NCBI GenBank assembly: GCA_900318665.1 | Contig: ONLQ01000013.1 | Span: 1-60,948, forward strand | DNA: 60,948 nt | Direction of reading: 5' to 3' | From: an uncultured Bacteroidales bacterium | Lineage (GTDB): Bacteria; Bacteroidota; Bacteroidia; Bacteroidales; P3 | Part shown: piece by piece, positions 1 to 8,414 of the stretch | Layout of the letters: every line of letters begins with the position of its first letter | Numbering within the stretch: position 1 is the first letter of the stretch | Notes under the pieces: generated by a model | Database searches by the model: none | What the model was told of the DNA's origin: nothing | Seen by the model: the letters and a program-made list of their open reading frames with translations, nothing else | Translations under genes and position numbers: made by a program

Positions 1-1182
1 CTTATTCATCAGACGCAGGTAGCGGTTCTCGCGAGGGTTCTCATCGTCTTCATCCGTTGTAATCTTTCCACCATTGCGGAAGTTATGGCTTTCGTCAATG
101 ACAATAAGGTCATAATTACCCCAGTTCAACAGTGCGAGGTCAAGGCCGTTGCTCTTGCCCTGCTCACGGCTGAGGTCGGTGTGGAAGAGCACATCGTAAC
201 GCAGACGATCTTTTTCCAACGGATTATTCTTGTAGTTGCTCTTGTAGGTATTCCAGTTGTCGTACAACTTCTTCGGACACAAGACGAGTACCGACTTATT
301 GCGGTTCTCGTAATACTTGATGACCGAAAGAGCGGTGAATGTCTTACCAAGACCAACGCTGTCTGCCAAGATGCAACCATTGTATGTTTCCAGTTTGTTT
401 ATGATGGCGAGAGCAGCATCACGCTGGAAGTTATAAAGTTTGTTCCATATCTGCGAGGACTTGAAACCTGTTGCTTCATTTGGCAACACATCTTCGCTGA
501 TGTCCTCCAAGAACTCATTGAAAATATTGTAGAGCGTGACGAAGTAGATGAAGTCCGGCGCATTCTCCTTATAGACATTTTCGATATTCTCAATGATGGC
601 CTCCGTAACATCGGCAAAGTTCTCTTTGTCCTGCCAGAAGTCATCGAAGTTCTTCAGATAGGCATCCGACATGGGAGAGGGCATCCTTGTGATAAGTTGA
701 AAAATGTTGTTTCCACGTTCACAACCAAGTTCCGTAGTCGTAAATTCGTTGAACGGCATGTAGGTAGATTGTCCTTCGTCGCTCTTCACATTGAGGAAGC
801 CTGGCATCTGCATCTGCGAGACATTCGTTTTGAAGCGTACCTTCTGGCGAATCCAGTTTGCACACTCCTTAGCGATGGCTCGTTGTGTAAGGTTATTGCG
901 CAATTTGATTTCAAATTCAGAGCCGTACAAAGTTCGCTCACGATTCAGTTTGGGGATGTAGAACTCCCGCTTTTGCTTCTTTGCCCGTTCCTTGTTGAAT
1001 GTCGGAGAAGTGAAGATGAAACGTAATTCGTCAACCTTCTCCAGTTCCTTTTGCAGTGCCTCAAAAGCGTAGATAGAAAACGAGGCAGCAGCCATTGAAA
1101 CTTTAGAGCCGCTTTTTAGTGTGGCCTTCAAGTCATCAATGACTCTCAGAGTTATATTGTCGAATTGCTTCGGTTGTTCCAT
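1..1182 (-). CDS. SF2 helicase with N-terminal PLD-like region, 3' part outside window
   Basis: About 394 codons are visible from the ATG at 1182 before the gene runs off the left edge. The first ~150 residues resemble the phospholipase-D-like N-terminal region found in front of some large Bacteroidetes helicases. A Walker A motif (DSVGLGKT) lies near residue 275, followed by a motif Ia-like stretch (VLVLCPKKLYDNW) and a Walker B/motif II (LIVIDESHNF) near residue 360. These are the first helicase motifs of the SNF2/DEAD-like SF2 superfamily; the C-terminal RecA lobe would be to the left of position 1. Helicases of this build usually occur in restriction or other defence islands, but no partner gene is visible. 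The reading frame stays open for 57 further codons upstream of the ATG (to about 1352) without another ATG. Family is well supported; the defence role is inference. Confidence 0.82.
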   Translation of the reverse strand, partial: MEQPKQFDNITLRVIDDLKATLKSGSKVSMAAASFSIYAFEALQKELEKVDELRFIFTSPTFNKERAKKQKREFYIPKLNRERTLYGSEFEIKLRNNLTQRAIAKECANWIRQKVRFKTNVSQMQMPGFLNVKSDEGQSTYMPFNEFTTTELGCERGNNIFQLITRMPSPMSDAYLKNFDDFWQDKENFADVTEAIIENIENVYKENAPDFIYFVTLYNIFNEFLEDISEDVLPNEATGFKSSQIWNKLYNFQRDAALAIINKLETYNGCILADSVGLGKTFTALSVIKYYENRNKSVLVLCPKKLYDNWNTYKSNYKNNPLEKDRLRYDVLFHTDLSREQGKSNGLDLALLNWGNYDLIVIDESHNFRNGGKITTDEDDENPRENRYLRLMNK

Positions 1183-1306
1183 CTTAAACGTAGAAACTCC
1201 CTGCGCAGTGTCTCGACAGGCGACCAAACCTTTTGTTACACTACGAGGGAGTTCTATTATGTTTTGCCTATCGGCTTTTGGGTCTTTGTCGAGAAATATC
1301 CATTCG

Positions 1307-1494
1307 TCTCTTCCTAAGAGACGGATATCTGCCCACAAAGGTACTAAATTTTAACCAAAATCATCCATTTTGTGTGTTAAAAGTGGTTTGTTAGTCTGCG
1401 TTTTTTGACGATGTTTAGCAAATTGGAAACTTAGAGACGCTAAATGTACGGAAAATCAATAGGTTTGATAGTCACTACGTCTCTTAGGAAGAGA
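1307..1494. repeat. Perfect 17-bp inverted repeats bounding a 154-bp segment (putative invertible promoter)
   Basis: TCTCTTCCTAAGAGACG at 1307-1323 is repeated exactly, in reverse complement, at 1478-1494. The enclosed 1324-1477 segment contains a TACCTTTG box pointing at the helicase. Each repeat is itself nearly palindromic (the left copy extends to an 8+8-bp hairpin at 1305-1323). Size, spacing and promoter content match the phase-variable invertible promoters known from Bacteroidales; the recombinase is not in this window. That inversion happens is inference. Confidence 0.7.
1336..1343 (-). promoter_or_regulatory. Putative -7 box (TACCTTTG) for the helicase, inside the invertible segment
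   Basis: TACCTTTG fits the Bacteroidetes -7 consensus TAnnTTTG and reads leftwards. Transcription would start near 1331, pass through the left inverted repeat and give a ~150-nt leader before the ATG at 1182. No -33 TTTG at the usual 19-21-bp spacing is seen. Confidence 0.45.
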
Positions 1495-1512
1495 TTGAGA
1501 AATTTGCTAAAC
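1413..1512. repeat. Second inverted repeat pair, 12 bp (GTTTAGCAAATT)
   Basis: GTTTAGCAAATT at 1413-1424 recurs as its exact reverse complement at 1501-1512, 76 bp apart. One arm is inside and one outside the 17-bp repeat pair, so the two pairs are interleaved. An additional AT-rich stem (TAAACAA/TTGTTTA) overlaps the right arm. Apart from these repeats and the -7 box, I see nothing coding in 1183-1539 other than the open frame in front of the helicase. Confidence 0.6.
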
Positions 1513-1539
1513 AAATTCTTGTTTACAACAATCCCAGAA

Positions 1540-1782
1540 TCATCTTGTTAGAATTGCACTAATATTCAGAATAATTCTTTTTGTGTCATAATCTTCAACA
1601 AATAAATCTTTTACGATGGCGTTATTGTCGCAATTAATATATGCAACATTCTTATAGCACATCTTACCAAAATGCTTTAGAATGTATGTTTTGCCCACCT
1701 GACGTGCACCTAAAAGTATCAATGGTTTTCTATCTGGAGCCTCTTTCCACCTAATCAACTCATTTATAATATTTCTTTGCAT
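1540..1782 (-). pseudogene. Truncated AAA+ ATPase (AAA_14/DUF4143 type), N-terminal fragment
   Basis: An 80-codon ORF encodes the start of an ATP-binding protein of the AAA_14/DUF4143 family: Walker A GARQVGKT at residues 25-32, followed by the family's usual CDNN segment. Full-length relatives have about 400 residues with Walker B, sensor motifs and a DUF4143 C-terminus; here the family-like sequence stops near residue 77 (NISAI) and a stop follows three codons later. The rest of the gene is gone and what lies downstream is the inverted-repeat region. It retains its own -7 box. Not expected to be functional. Confidence 0.75.
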
Positions 1783-1805
1783 GGCTTTTATATATTTTCG
1801 AAATG

Positions 1806-1813
1806 CAAAAATA
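1806..1813 (-). promoter_or_regulatory. Putative -7 box (TATTTTTG) of the truncated ATPase
   Basis: The minus strand reads TATTTTTG 24 bp before the ATG of the ATPase fragment. It belongs to the divergent promoter region shared with ctp. Confidence 0.4.
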
Positions 1814-1929
1814 CAGAATAAACAGCAACTATTCTATATTTTTATACATTTTTCATAGCCACTTTTATTAGATATACCACACTTTTTATAGCCATATTGT
1901 ATTTTTGTACTTGCAATTAGAATTCTTTT

Positions 1930-1945
1930 TATTTTTGTATTTTTG
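1930..1945 (+). promoter_or_regulatory. Putative overlapping -7 boxes (two TATTTTTG) of ctp
   Basis: TATTTTTG occurs at 1930-1937 and 1938-1945, 46-54 bp before the ctp ATG; a third copy lies at 1900-1907. TTTG at 1904-1907 could serve as the -33 element of the first box, with 22-bp spacing. Confidence 0.4.
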
Positions 1946-1991
1946 CACACCTATTATATAATGTACTAATAGATATAACATTCACAACTAT

Positions 1992-3635
1992 ATGAAAAAA
2001 CTTGCTGTAATAGCCGTGCTGATGATTGGCGTTAGCGCATCGTCGTCGGCACAATTCTGGAAAAAGAAAGACATCAAGTCCGACAAGCCTGCCACAACTA
2101 CTGTTGTTCCCGCCAACCCCGTGGGCAAAGACGACACTGTGAAAGGAGCACAACGGCTGAACGAGGTGTTTGACATGATAAACAACAACTATGTCGAGAC
2201 GCCCGATATGAACCGCCTCAGCGAGGTGGCCATCAACGCCATGCTGAAAGACCTTGACCCCCACAGCATGTATATCCCCGCGAAGGACGTGCAACGCACA
2301 AACGAGAGCCTTGTGGGCAATTTTGACGGCATAGGTATCACTTTCCAACTGGTTGACGACACTATCTGCGTGGGCGACGTCATTGTCGGCGGCCCGTCGG
2401 AGAAGGTTGGCTTGCAACGTGGCGACAAGATTTTGCGCGTGAACGACACCGCTGCCACTGGCGACAGCATCAGCAACTCGTGGGTAATGAAACACCTGCG
2501 CGGCAAGAAAGGCACCACCGTGGTGCTCGACATACTGCGTGACGGCGAGACGATAAAATTCCACATTGTTCGCGACAAGATACCCATCTACTCTGTTGAT
2601 ACCTATTTCATGGCTGACGACACCACTGGCTATATCCGTTTAGCACGCTTTGCAAGAAACAGCGTGGTGGAATTCCGCAAAGCCTGCGAGGAGTTGAAAC
2701 AGAAAGGTATGCGTGCAATGATTTTTGACCTGCGAGGCAACACTGGCGGTTATCTCGACATTGCCTGCGGCATTGCCAACGAGTTTCTGCAGAAAGGCAG
2801 TCTGCTGGTCTATACTGACGGACGTACTGTGCGCCGCCAGAACTATGTGGCCAACAGCAACGGCAGTTTCCGTGAGGGAAGGCTGATAGTGCTGATAGAC
2901 GAAAACTCGGCATCGGCATCAGAGATTGTGTCGGGAGCAATACAAGACTGGGACCGTGGCACCATCATAGGCCGCCGCAGTTTCGGCAAAGGTCTGGTGC
3001 AGCGTGTATTCCCCCTCAAAGATGGCGGACAAGTGCGTCTGACCACAGCACGCTACTACACGCCGTCGGGCCGCTGCATACAGAAACCTTATGAGGAAGG
3101 CACTGACGCCTACCGTAAAGACCTGACACAGCGCTATCTGAGCGGAGAATTGGTAAGCGCCGACTCGATACATATGCCCGACTCGCTGAAATTCACCACC
3201 AATGGCGGCCGCACCGTGTATGGCGGCGGTGGCATTGTGCCCGATGTGTTTGTGGCTATCGACACCATGAAACTTACGCCGTTCTTCATCAATCTGCGCA
3301 GCAAGGGCTTGCTAAACAAATTCCCTCTCCATTGGGCCGACCAGCACCGCAATAGCAATGCCGTGAAGGACTATGAATCGTTCCTCAAAAACTACGACTC
3401 GTTCAACATAGACACGCTTTTCGCCCACTATGCCGAAGAGAAAGAGGTGCTGCGCGACTACGAGGCTGAGGCAGCACTGCCCAAAGAACGTGTGAAACAC
3501 AGCGACGAGTATCTGCACTATGTGCTGAAAGCCTCCATAGCCCGCAACCTTTTCGGCGTGGAGAACTATTATATGGTGATGCGTGAGATAGACGAGCCTT
3601 ATCTCCGTGCTATGAAAGAACTGGAAAAGAAATAA
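1992..3635 (+). CDS. S41 carboxyl-terminal processing peptidase
   Basis: This 547-aa exported serine protease starts with a Sec signal peptide (cleaved near SSSAQ, residues 17-21). A PDZ domain follows at about 110-195 (contains GIGITFQLV and the carboxylate-binding-like region). The S41 catalytic core spans about 210-390: DLRGNTGGYL near 246, the serine motif NSASASE (305-311) and the catalytic lysine in SFGKG (K333), giving the Ser-Lys dyad of CtpA/Prc. A further ~150-aa C-terminal region is typical of Bacteroidetes members. It probably trims C-termini of periplasmic or membrane proteins. The ATG at 1992 is chosen because it directly begins the signal peptide. It is monocistronic and convergent with serS. 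Confidence 0.93.
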   Translation: MKKLAVIAVLMIGVSASSSAQFWKKKDIKSDKPATTTVVPANPVGKDDTVKGAQRLNEVFDMINNNYVETPDMNRLSEVAINAMLKDLDPHSMYIPAKDVQRTNESLVGNFDGIGITFQLVDDTICVGDVIVGGPSEKVGLQRGDKILRVNDTAATGDSISNSWVMKHLRGKKGTTVVLDILRDGETIKFHIVRDKIPIYSVDTYFMADDTTGYIRLARFARNSVVEFRKACEELKQKGMRAMIFDLRGNTGGYLDIACGIANEFLQKGSLLVYTDGRTVRRQNYVANSNGSFREGRLIVLIDENSASASEIVSGAIQDWDRGTIIGRRSFGKGLVQRVFPLKDGGQVRLTTARYYTPSGRCIQKPYEEGTDAYRKDLTQRYLSGELVSADSIHMPDSLKFTTNGGRTVYGGGGIVPDVFVAIDTMKLTPFFINLRSKGLLNKFPLHWADQHRNSNAVKDYESFLKNYDSFNIDTLFAHYAEEKEVLRDYEAEAALPKERVKHSDEYLHYVLKASIARNLFGVENYYMVMREIDEPYLRAMKELEKK

Positions 3636-3644
3636 AGGCAGAAC

Positions 3645-3699
3645 GCGGACAACCTCGTCCGCATAAAAATAGAGCGGGAAGGCCATTGGCCTTCCCGCT
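3645..3699. terminator. Double hairpin, bidirectional terminator between ctp and serS
   Basis: GCGGAC/GTCCGC (3645-3662) is followed by a strong 13-bp stem, AGCGGGAAGGCCA at 3673-3685 against 3687-3699. It lies 37 bp past the ctp stop and 34 bp past the serS stop of the opposite strand, so it can end both transcripts. Confidence 0.75.
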
Positions 3700-3733
3700 T
3701 TGTTTATGCTCTTCTCTTTAGAAGAATGCGCTC

Positions 3734-5008
3734 TTACTTGATAATGTCGAAACCGAGATAGGGACGCAGACATTCGGGCATTACGATGCCTTCGGGAGTT
3801 TGATTGTTTTCCAAAAGGGCGGCCACGATGCGAGGCAGAGCGAGGGCGCTGCCGTTGAGCGTGTGGGCCAGTTTCATCTTGCCGTCGGTGTCTTTGAAAC
3901 GCAGTTTCATGCGGTTGGCCTGGAAGGTCTCAAAATTTGAGACAGAACTGACTTCAAGCCATTTTTTCTGTGCGGCACTCCACACCTCGAAATCGAATGT
4001 CATGGCGGAGGTGAAACTGATATCGCCACCGCAGAGTTTGAGGATATGGTAGGGCAAGCCGAGTTTGTCGAGCAGGCCACCTACATGTTTTTTCATCTCT
4101 TCGAGTTGGTCATAGGAGCGGTCGGGGTGTTCAATGACAACTATTTCGACCTTGCTGAACTCATGCAGACGGTTGAGGCCTCGCACATCTTTGCCGTAAC
4201 TGCCAGCCTCGCGACGGAAACATTCGGAATAGCCCGCATGCTTGATTGGGAACTGGTCGGCGGAAATAATGCAGTTGCGATAGATGTTGGTGATAGGCAC
4301 CTCGGCGGTGGGAATCATATAAAAACCGTCGAGCGGAATGGCATACATCTGGCCTTCCTTGTCAGGCAGTTGGCCTGTGCCGAGACCGCTGGCCTCGTTG
4401 ACCATGAGCGGCGGCTGAATCTCGACAAAACCAGCATTGGCAGCCTCGTTGAGGAAGAAATTGATGAGCGCGCGCTGCAGACGTGCGCCCTTGCCTTTAT
4501 AGACAGGAAATCCCGCACCGGTAATCTTGTTGCCAAGTTCAAAATCGACAAGGTCGTATTTAGCGCAGAGGTCCCAGTGAGGAAGCGCATCGGCAGAGAG
4601 GTCGGGCTTAACGCCAAACTCGGCGACAACCACGTTGTCGGCCTCGCTCTTGCCACGAGGCACGGAGATATGTGGCGCATTGGGCAACGAGATGAGTTGT
4701 GCGTTGAGGTCGCTCTCGATGGCGGCAGCCTTGTCGGAGAGTTCCTTTTCCTCAGCCTTGAGTTCGGCTGTACGCTGCTTGACCTGCTCGGCCTCGTCGC
4801 GTTTGCCCTGCTTCATCAGCATACCAATCTGCTTGGCAATGTTGTTCTGCTCGGCTTTAAGGGTATCGGTTTTCTGCTGCAAGGCGCGACGTTGGGCATC
4901 AAGGTCGATGATGGAGGCAATGCGAGCCTCCACATCCTGTACGTTCTTGATTTTAAGCCGCTCGATTATTTCGTCGGTATGGTCCTTTATATATTGTAAC
5001 TGAAGCAT
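3734..5008 (-). CDS. serS: Seryl-tRNA synthetase
   Basis: A 424-aa class II aminoacyl-tRNA synthetase that charges tRNA(Ser). The N-terminal ~105 residues form the long antiparallel coiled coil that grips the tRNA variable arm (heptad-rich, Lys/Glu/Gln-rich 30-100). TAEVPIT (234-240) is the serine-binding TxE segment, motif 2 is at 264-284 (FRREAGSYGKD), and motif 3 is near the C-terminus (LALPRIVAALLENN). Length is normal for the family. It is the last gene of the porQ-lplA-secreted protein-serS set, 42 bp behind its neighbour, and ends at the bidirectional terminator. Confidence 0.97.
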   Translation of the reverse strand: MLQLQYIKDHTDEIIERLKIKNVQDVEARIASIIDLDAQRRALQQKTDTLKAEQNNIAKQIGMLMKQGKRDEAEQVKQRTAELKAEEKELSDKAAAIESDLNAQLISLPNAPHISVPRGKSEADNVVVAEFGVKPDLSADALPHWDLCAKYDLVDFELGNKITGAGFPVYKGKGARLQRALINFFLNEAANAGFVEIQPPLMVNEASGLGTGQLPDKEGQMYAIPLDGFYMIPTAEVPITNIYRNCIISADQFPIKHAGYSECFRREAGSYGKDVRGLNRLHEFSKVEIVVIEHPDRSYDQLEEMKKHVGGLLDKLGLPYHILKLCGGDISFTSAMTFDFEVWSAAQKKWLEVSSVSNFETFQANRMKLRFKDTDGKMKLAHTLNGSALALPRIVAALLENNQTPEGIVMPECLRPYLGFDIIK

Positions 5009-5050
5009 AGTATTATGTTAGTAGGGTGAGTTAATGTTTATGCGGAACGA

Positions 5051-6190
5051 TTAGCGCGGACGCGAAGTAGTAGAGGTTGGGCGCGACGAGGTGGTGCTCT
5101 TCACGGTGTTGGAACTCGACTTGCTGGGGCTGCTCTTGGTGGCAGTGGAGCGAGAAGAGCCTGACGTGGCCGTGGAGGAAGGACGAGAGGTGGTGGAGTT
5201 CACGCGCGAGGTGTTGCTGGAAGCGGGACGAGAGGAAACCGGCTCCGATTTGGCGGGCTTGCTGGTCGTGGTGGTTGTAGTAGTGGTACGAGTGGTGGTG
5301 CCAGCGTTCACGGTCGCAGGACGAGTGGTGGTTGTAGTAGTGGTAGGACGAGTGGTAGTGGTCGAAGTGGTGGCTTTAGACGGCTTGTCGGTCTTGGTGG
5401 TAGTCGTTGTAGTGGTCGTAGTGGTGGTAGTACCAGGACGTGTAGTGGTTGTGGTAGTGGGGCGAGAGGGGGCTTGATTTGCGCTGCTGTTGACAGTTGC
5501 GCTGGTGCCGTTGCTTATTCTGCGGGGAGAACTTGTCGGGGCGGGACGCGAGGTGGTAGGAGTAATGGTGTTAGACTTTGCCATCTGCGGTTTTTCCTTG
5601 CCAGGAGTATAGGCGGTGGTAATGGTAGGAGGAGCATCGGTGGGACGACGCATATAGTAGGGGTGAACCACAGGGGCTACGGGATGCACGCCATGAGCGG
5701 GAGCGACGGGGTGTACCACGGGAGGAACCCAGCCGTAGCAGTGGACATCGTAGTGATAGGTGCGGGTATAGACCACGGGGTGAGATACGCGAACAAAGGT
5801 GTTATAGACAGGCACTGACCAAACAATATTCGGCACAAACACATCGCAACGGAAGCGCAGATATTTGGCTGCGTTGTACATACGGGTGTTGCGGATAAGC
5901 CAGATGCAGTCGAGGTCGATAGGCATAAAGATTTCCTCGCCGGTGTAGGCATCGTAGCCATAGACCCAAATCTCGTAGTAGGTGCTATTGACGCGCTCCG
6001 ACCATACGTCGTTAAGCAGAACGTAGGTTTCCAACTCGTTCTCGTAGCCGCAATAAATCATCAGTTCGTTCTGACTGTTGAGGTAGTGGGTTACGCGAGT
6101 GGCTTGCGAATAGGTGAAATAATGCACCGAACTTGCCATTACAGCCATGGCGGATAGTGCAAAGACGATTGTTAGGATTAAACGTTTCAT
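5051..6190 (-). CDS. Secreted protein with Thr/Ser/Arg-rich low-complexity tail, unknown function
   Basis: I do not recognise a family. The 379-aa product has a signal peptide (residues 1-19, ending AVMASS), then an aromatic-rich globular part to about residue 155 with many Tyr/Trp, then a His/Pro/Val-rich linker (VHPVAP repeats, 155-180). From about 205 to the end the sequence is almost entirely Thr, Ser, Arg, Pro, Lys and Ala, with runs of up to 12 threonines. Such tails are typical of cell-wall or surface-associated proteins and may be O-glycosylated, as Bacteroidetes glycosylate exported Thr/Ser residues; that is inference. It sits between lplA (38 bp upstream) and serS (42 bp downstream) in the same direction. 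Confidence 0.75.
   Translation of the reverse strand: MKRLILTIVFALSAMAVMASSVHYFTYSQATRVTHYLNSQNELMIYCGYENELETYVLLNDVWSERVNSTYYEIWVYGYDAYTGEEIFMPIDLDCIWLIRNTRMYNAAKYLRFRCDVFVPNIVWSVPVYNTFVRVSHPVVYTRTYHYDVHCYGWVPPVVHPVAPAHGVHPVAPVVHPYYMRRPTDAPPTITTAYTPGKEKPQMAKSNTITPTTSRPAPTSSPRRISNGTSATVNSSANQAPSRPTTTTTTRPGTTTTTTTTTTTTKTDKPSKATTSTTTTRPTTTTTTTRPATVNAGTTTRTTTTTTTTSKPAKSEPVSSRPASSNTSRVNSTTSRPSSTATSGSSRSTATKSSPSKSSSNTVKSTTSSRPTSTTSRPR
5262..5462. repeat. Low-complexity Thr-codon tract (ACC/ACT runs)
   Basis: On the coding (minus) strand long runs of near-identical threonine codons, interrupted by Arg-Pro, form a simple-sequence tract of ~200 bp inside the secreted Thr-rich protein. Such tracts are prone to slipped-strand length change, here by whole codons or with frameshift. 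Confidence 0.6.
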
Positions 6191-6228
6191 TTTTGTATTG
6201 TTTTTATTGTTTATTCTTGGGTTTCTAT

Positions 6229-7239
6229 TTATTTAGTGGCAGCAGATGTGGAAAAATTGCTTTGGGTGTCGTAGAGCAGCGCAAAAATATCAGACAGCAT
6301 ATTGCGTAGTTCGCCTTCTACTCTCGACGGCAGTTGCGGCGGCTCTATAGACGAGGCGCCCACCAGCAATGTACGGACCTCGCTGGCAAGCGTGGCCTGC
6401 AGGCTGTCGGTGGAGAGTTGCACATCGGTGATGACATGACGCTCCTCATCAATGCTTACAGACATTTCGACCTCGCCCCAAGGGAAAGAAGCCTGCCGCT
6501 GTGCCTTGAACGAACGCCAACGGCCGAAAAGCCACTCATCGCTACTGTATTTGTCATAGAGAGCACGCACCTCCGGGGTCTGGCTTATGGTTTCGAACGA
6601 CTGTACCTCTGCTTTCTGGCCGTATTCTTTTTCAAAAGCCTCGACAAGAGGTGCCACGATATTCTCGGCGGTTATGGGCGCCAACTGCGAGAGGTTGACC
6701 ACGCGGCTCTGCACCGACGCCACGCCATGACGGCTCAGTTTGGACTGCTTAACAATAAGATAGCGACGCATATCCTCAACATTGCCAGCAATGAGCAGTG
6801 TGCCATGATGCAAATACTGATGCGCTCCGCGGCTGAAAGCGTTGCCCGAAAACTTACGTCCGTCGCATAGCACATCGTTGCGACCGCTGACCTCGCAATG
6901 CAGCCCATAGGACTCCACGGCTTTCATAATGACACCAAACTGGCGTTGCAAATCGTAGAGTGCTGGAGGAACAACAAAAGAGAAATTCAGGTTGCCGTCG
7001 TCATGATAGACAGCACCGCCGCCAGTGCTACGGCGCATCACATATCCTCCATCTTTTTCAAGCAAATTGACATTACATTCGGTAAAGGGGTTCTGGTTCT
7101 GCCCCACTACCACTGTGCGATGGTTTTTCCAAAGATAGAGTGTAACGGTGTCGGGACGGTCGAGCGACACAAGATAGTTTTCCACCGCTACATTGAGATA
7201 TGGATTGGTTTGATTGCTAACAATAAACAAAAGTTTCAT
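6229..7239 (-). CDS. lplA: Lipoate-protein ligase A
   Basis: A 336-aa ligase that activates free lipoate with ATP and attaches it to lipoyl domains of 2-oxoacid dehydrogenases and the glycine cleavage H protein. Signature sequences: RRSTGGGAVYHD (69-80), GNLNFSF just after, and GRKFSGNAF (127-135) with the conserved lysine at 129. A C-terminal accessory domain of about 90 residues (240-336) is present, as in the E. coli enzyme. It is co-directional with porQ (22 bp) and the secreted Thr-rich protein. The client E3 subunit lpdA is at 42.5 kb. Confidence 0.94.
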   Translation of the reverse strand: MKLLFIVSNQTNPYLNVAVENYLVSLDRPDTVTLYLWKNHRTVVVGQNQNPFTECNVNLLEKDGGYVMRRSTGGGAVYHDDGNLNFSFVVPPALYDLQRQFGVIMKAVESYGLHCEVSGRNDVLCDGRKFSGNAFSRGAHQYLHHGTLLIAGNVEDMRRYLIVKQSKLSRHGVASVQSRVVNLSQLAPITAENIVAPLVEAFEKEYGQKAEVQSFETISQTPEVRALYDKYSSDEWLFGRWRSFKAQRQASFPWGEVEMSVSIDEERHVITDVQLSTDSLQATLASEVRTLLVGASSIEPPQLPSRVEGELRNMLSDIFALLYDTQSNFSTSAATK

Positions 7240-7261
7240 CTGTAAAATCGTTTTTTGATGT

Positions 7262-8362
7262 TTATTGCTTTATAAAACGACGCAGGTCGGTGGTTATAGA
7301 GATATAGTTTGGGGCCTGCCAGAGGTGGTAGTTATTGTGAGAATAGGCAAAATCGAAACCACGCCACGAGAAGCCGACGCCAAACGACAGGCCCGACGTG
7401 TTGAGCACATCGGCGGCATGCATTTCGGCTGCCTTGCGGTAGTTGTAACCCATACGGGCCTTGAACACCTTGCCGATAGAGAGTTCGACACCTGCTTGCA
7501 AATGGCGGCCAAGTTTGTCGAAAAAAGCGGCAGTGGGGCTCTGCGTTGTGGTCTGTCCCGTAAATGGGTCTGTCTCGGTTGTCGGATTTAACGCATCGTC
7601 GTAGCGCAAATCCCAACGCTGCATCTCGGCGTAGTTGAAAAAGAAACGGAACGGCGCATTCTTCAACTTATATGATAATCCAGCCGTGAGTTCGTAAGGG
7701 ATATGCTCCACTGTGTTGTCGAAAGTGGCTATCTGCGCTCCGATGTTGCGACCCATTATTGTTGCGGAGAAACGGCGGCTGGGGCTGACATACGAGCCCG
7801 CCACATCGAAAGCAATGGCAAAGGCGCTATAGTCCTCGTAGTGAGAATATACGGGCTTGAAATTAACGCCTATGGAGAACGACGAATCGATAGCCCTACC
7901 CCACCCTATTGACAAAATATAGTCGGCGGCAGAGAAACGGCCTGTCGAAACATCCTCATAGGTATAGCCTTCAAAAAAGCCGTAACTGCAAAAACGCAAA
8001 CCAAAGACGAACGAGCCGAAACGGTCAAAAGTATGGCCGTATGCCACTGTTCCAAAATTGGTTCCGGCTTTCATGCCCATATATGTGAGCGACAACTGCC
8101 CATTATGGCTTGGCGAAATAATCGACGGATTGTCTAATGCCGCAGAAATATCGCCACCAGCGAGCGACACATAATCCATGCCGAAAGCGGCAGCATGGGA
8201 CGATGCTGGCATATCGAGTACAGAAAGCGACGAAAGACCCGCCACCTGTGCCTTGACAGCACTTGCCGACAAGGCAGCAACAAACAGAAGAACGGCCACT
8301 CCACGGCTCAAACCGCAAGTATGAGGCACTCTCTTCAGTCTATTTACACGAACTTTCGTCAT
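7262..8362 (-). CDS. porQ: Type IX secretion system protein PorQ
   Basis: A 366-aa outer-membrane beta-barrel protein of the PorV/PorQ family. PorQ belongs to the T9SS attachment complex that handles cargo with C-terminal sorting domains. Evidence is the signal peptide (hydrophobic core at about 18-38, ending AVKAQ), the sequence LDMPASSHAAAFGMDYVSL after it, NPSIISPSHNGQLSLTY, and the characteristic C-terminal half (KNAPFRFFFNY, QRWDLRYDD). The ATG at 8362 gives a 17-residue positively charged N-region; an internal start is possible but no better one is evident. It heads the operon porQ-lplA-secreted protein-serS. Its location next to the cargo cluster fits its role. Confidence 0.88.
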   Translation of the reverse strand: MTKVRVNRLKRVPHTCGLSRGVAVLLFVAALSASAVKAQVAGLSSLSVLDMPASSHAAAFGMDYVSLAGGDISAALDNPSIISPSHNGQLSLTYMGMKAGTNFGTVAYGHTFDRFGSFVFGLRFCSYGFFEGYTYEDVSTGRFSAADYILSIGWGRAIDSSFSIGVNFKPVYSHYEDYSAFAIAFDVAGSYVSPSRRFSATIMGRNIGAQIATFDNTVEHIPYELTAGLSYKLKNAPFRFFFNYAEMQRWDLRYDDALNPTTETDPFTGQTTTQSPTAAFFDKLGRHLQAGVELSIGKVFKARMGYNYRKAAEMHAADVLNTSGLSFGVGFSWRGFDFAYSHNNYHLWQAPNYISITTDLRRFIKQ

Positions 8363-8414
8363 AGAGTTCTATCTTTCAGCAAAATGATGAAAGACTATGG
8401 TTAAAAAGAAATAA

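Noticed and set aside
85-1026. Long plus-strand open frame (313 codons) opposite the helicase
   Set aside because: It is the antisense shadow of the minus-strand helicase, whose Walker A and B motifs are clear.
4046-4999. Plus-strand open frame opposite serS
   Set aside because: Antisense of a highly conserved tRNA synthetase; composition is that of a mirrored frame and there is no start signal.
5091-5477. Val-rich plus-strand frame opposite the Thr-rich tail
   Set aside because: Poly-valine results from reading threonine codon runs on the wrong strand.
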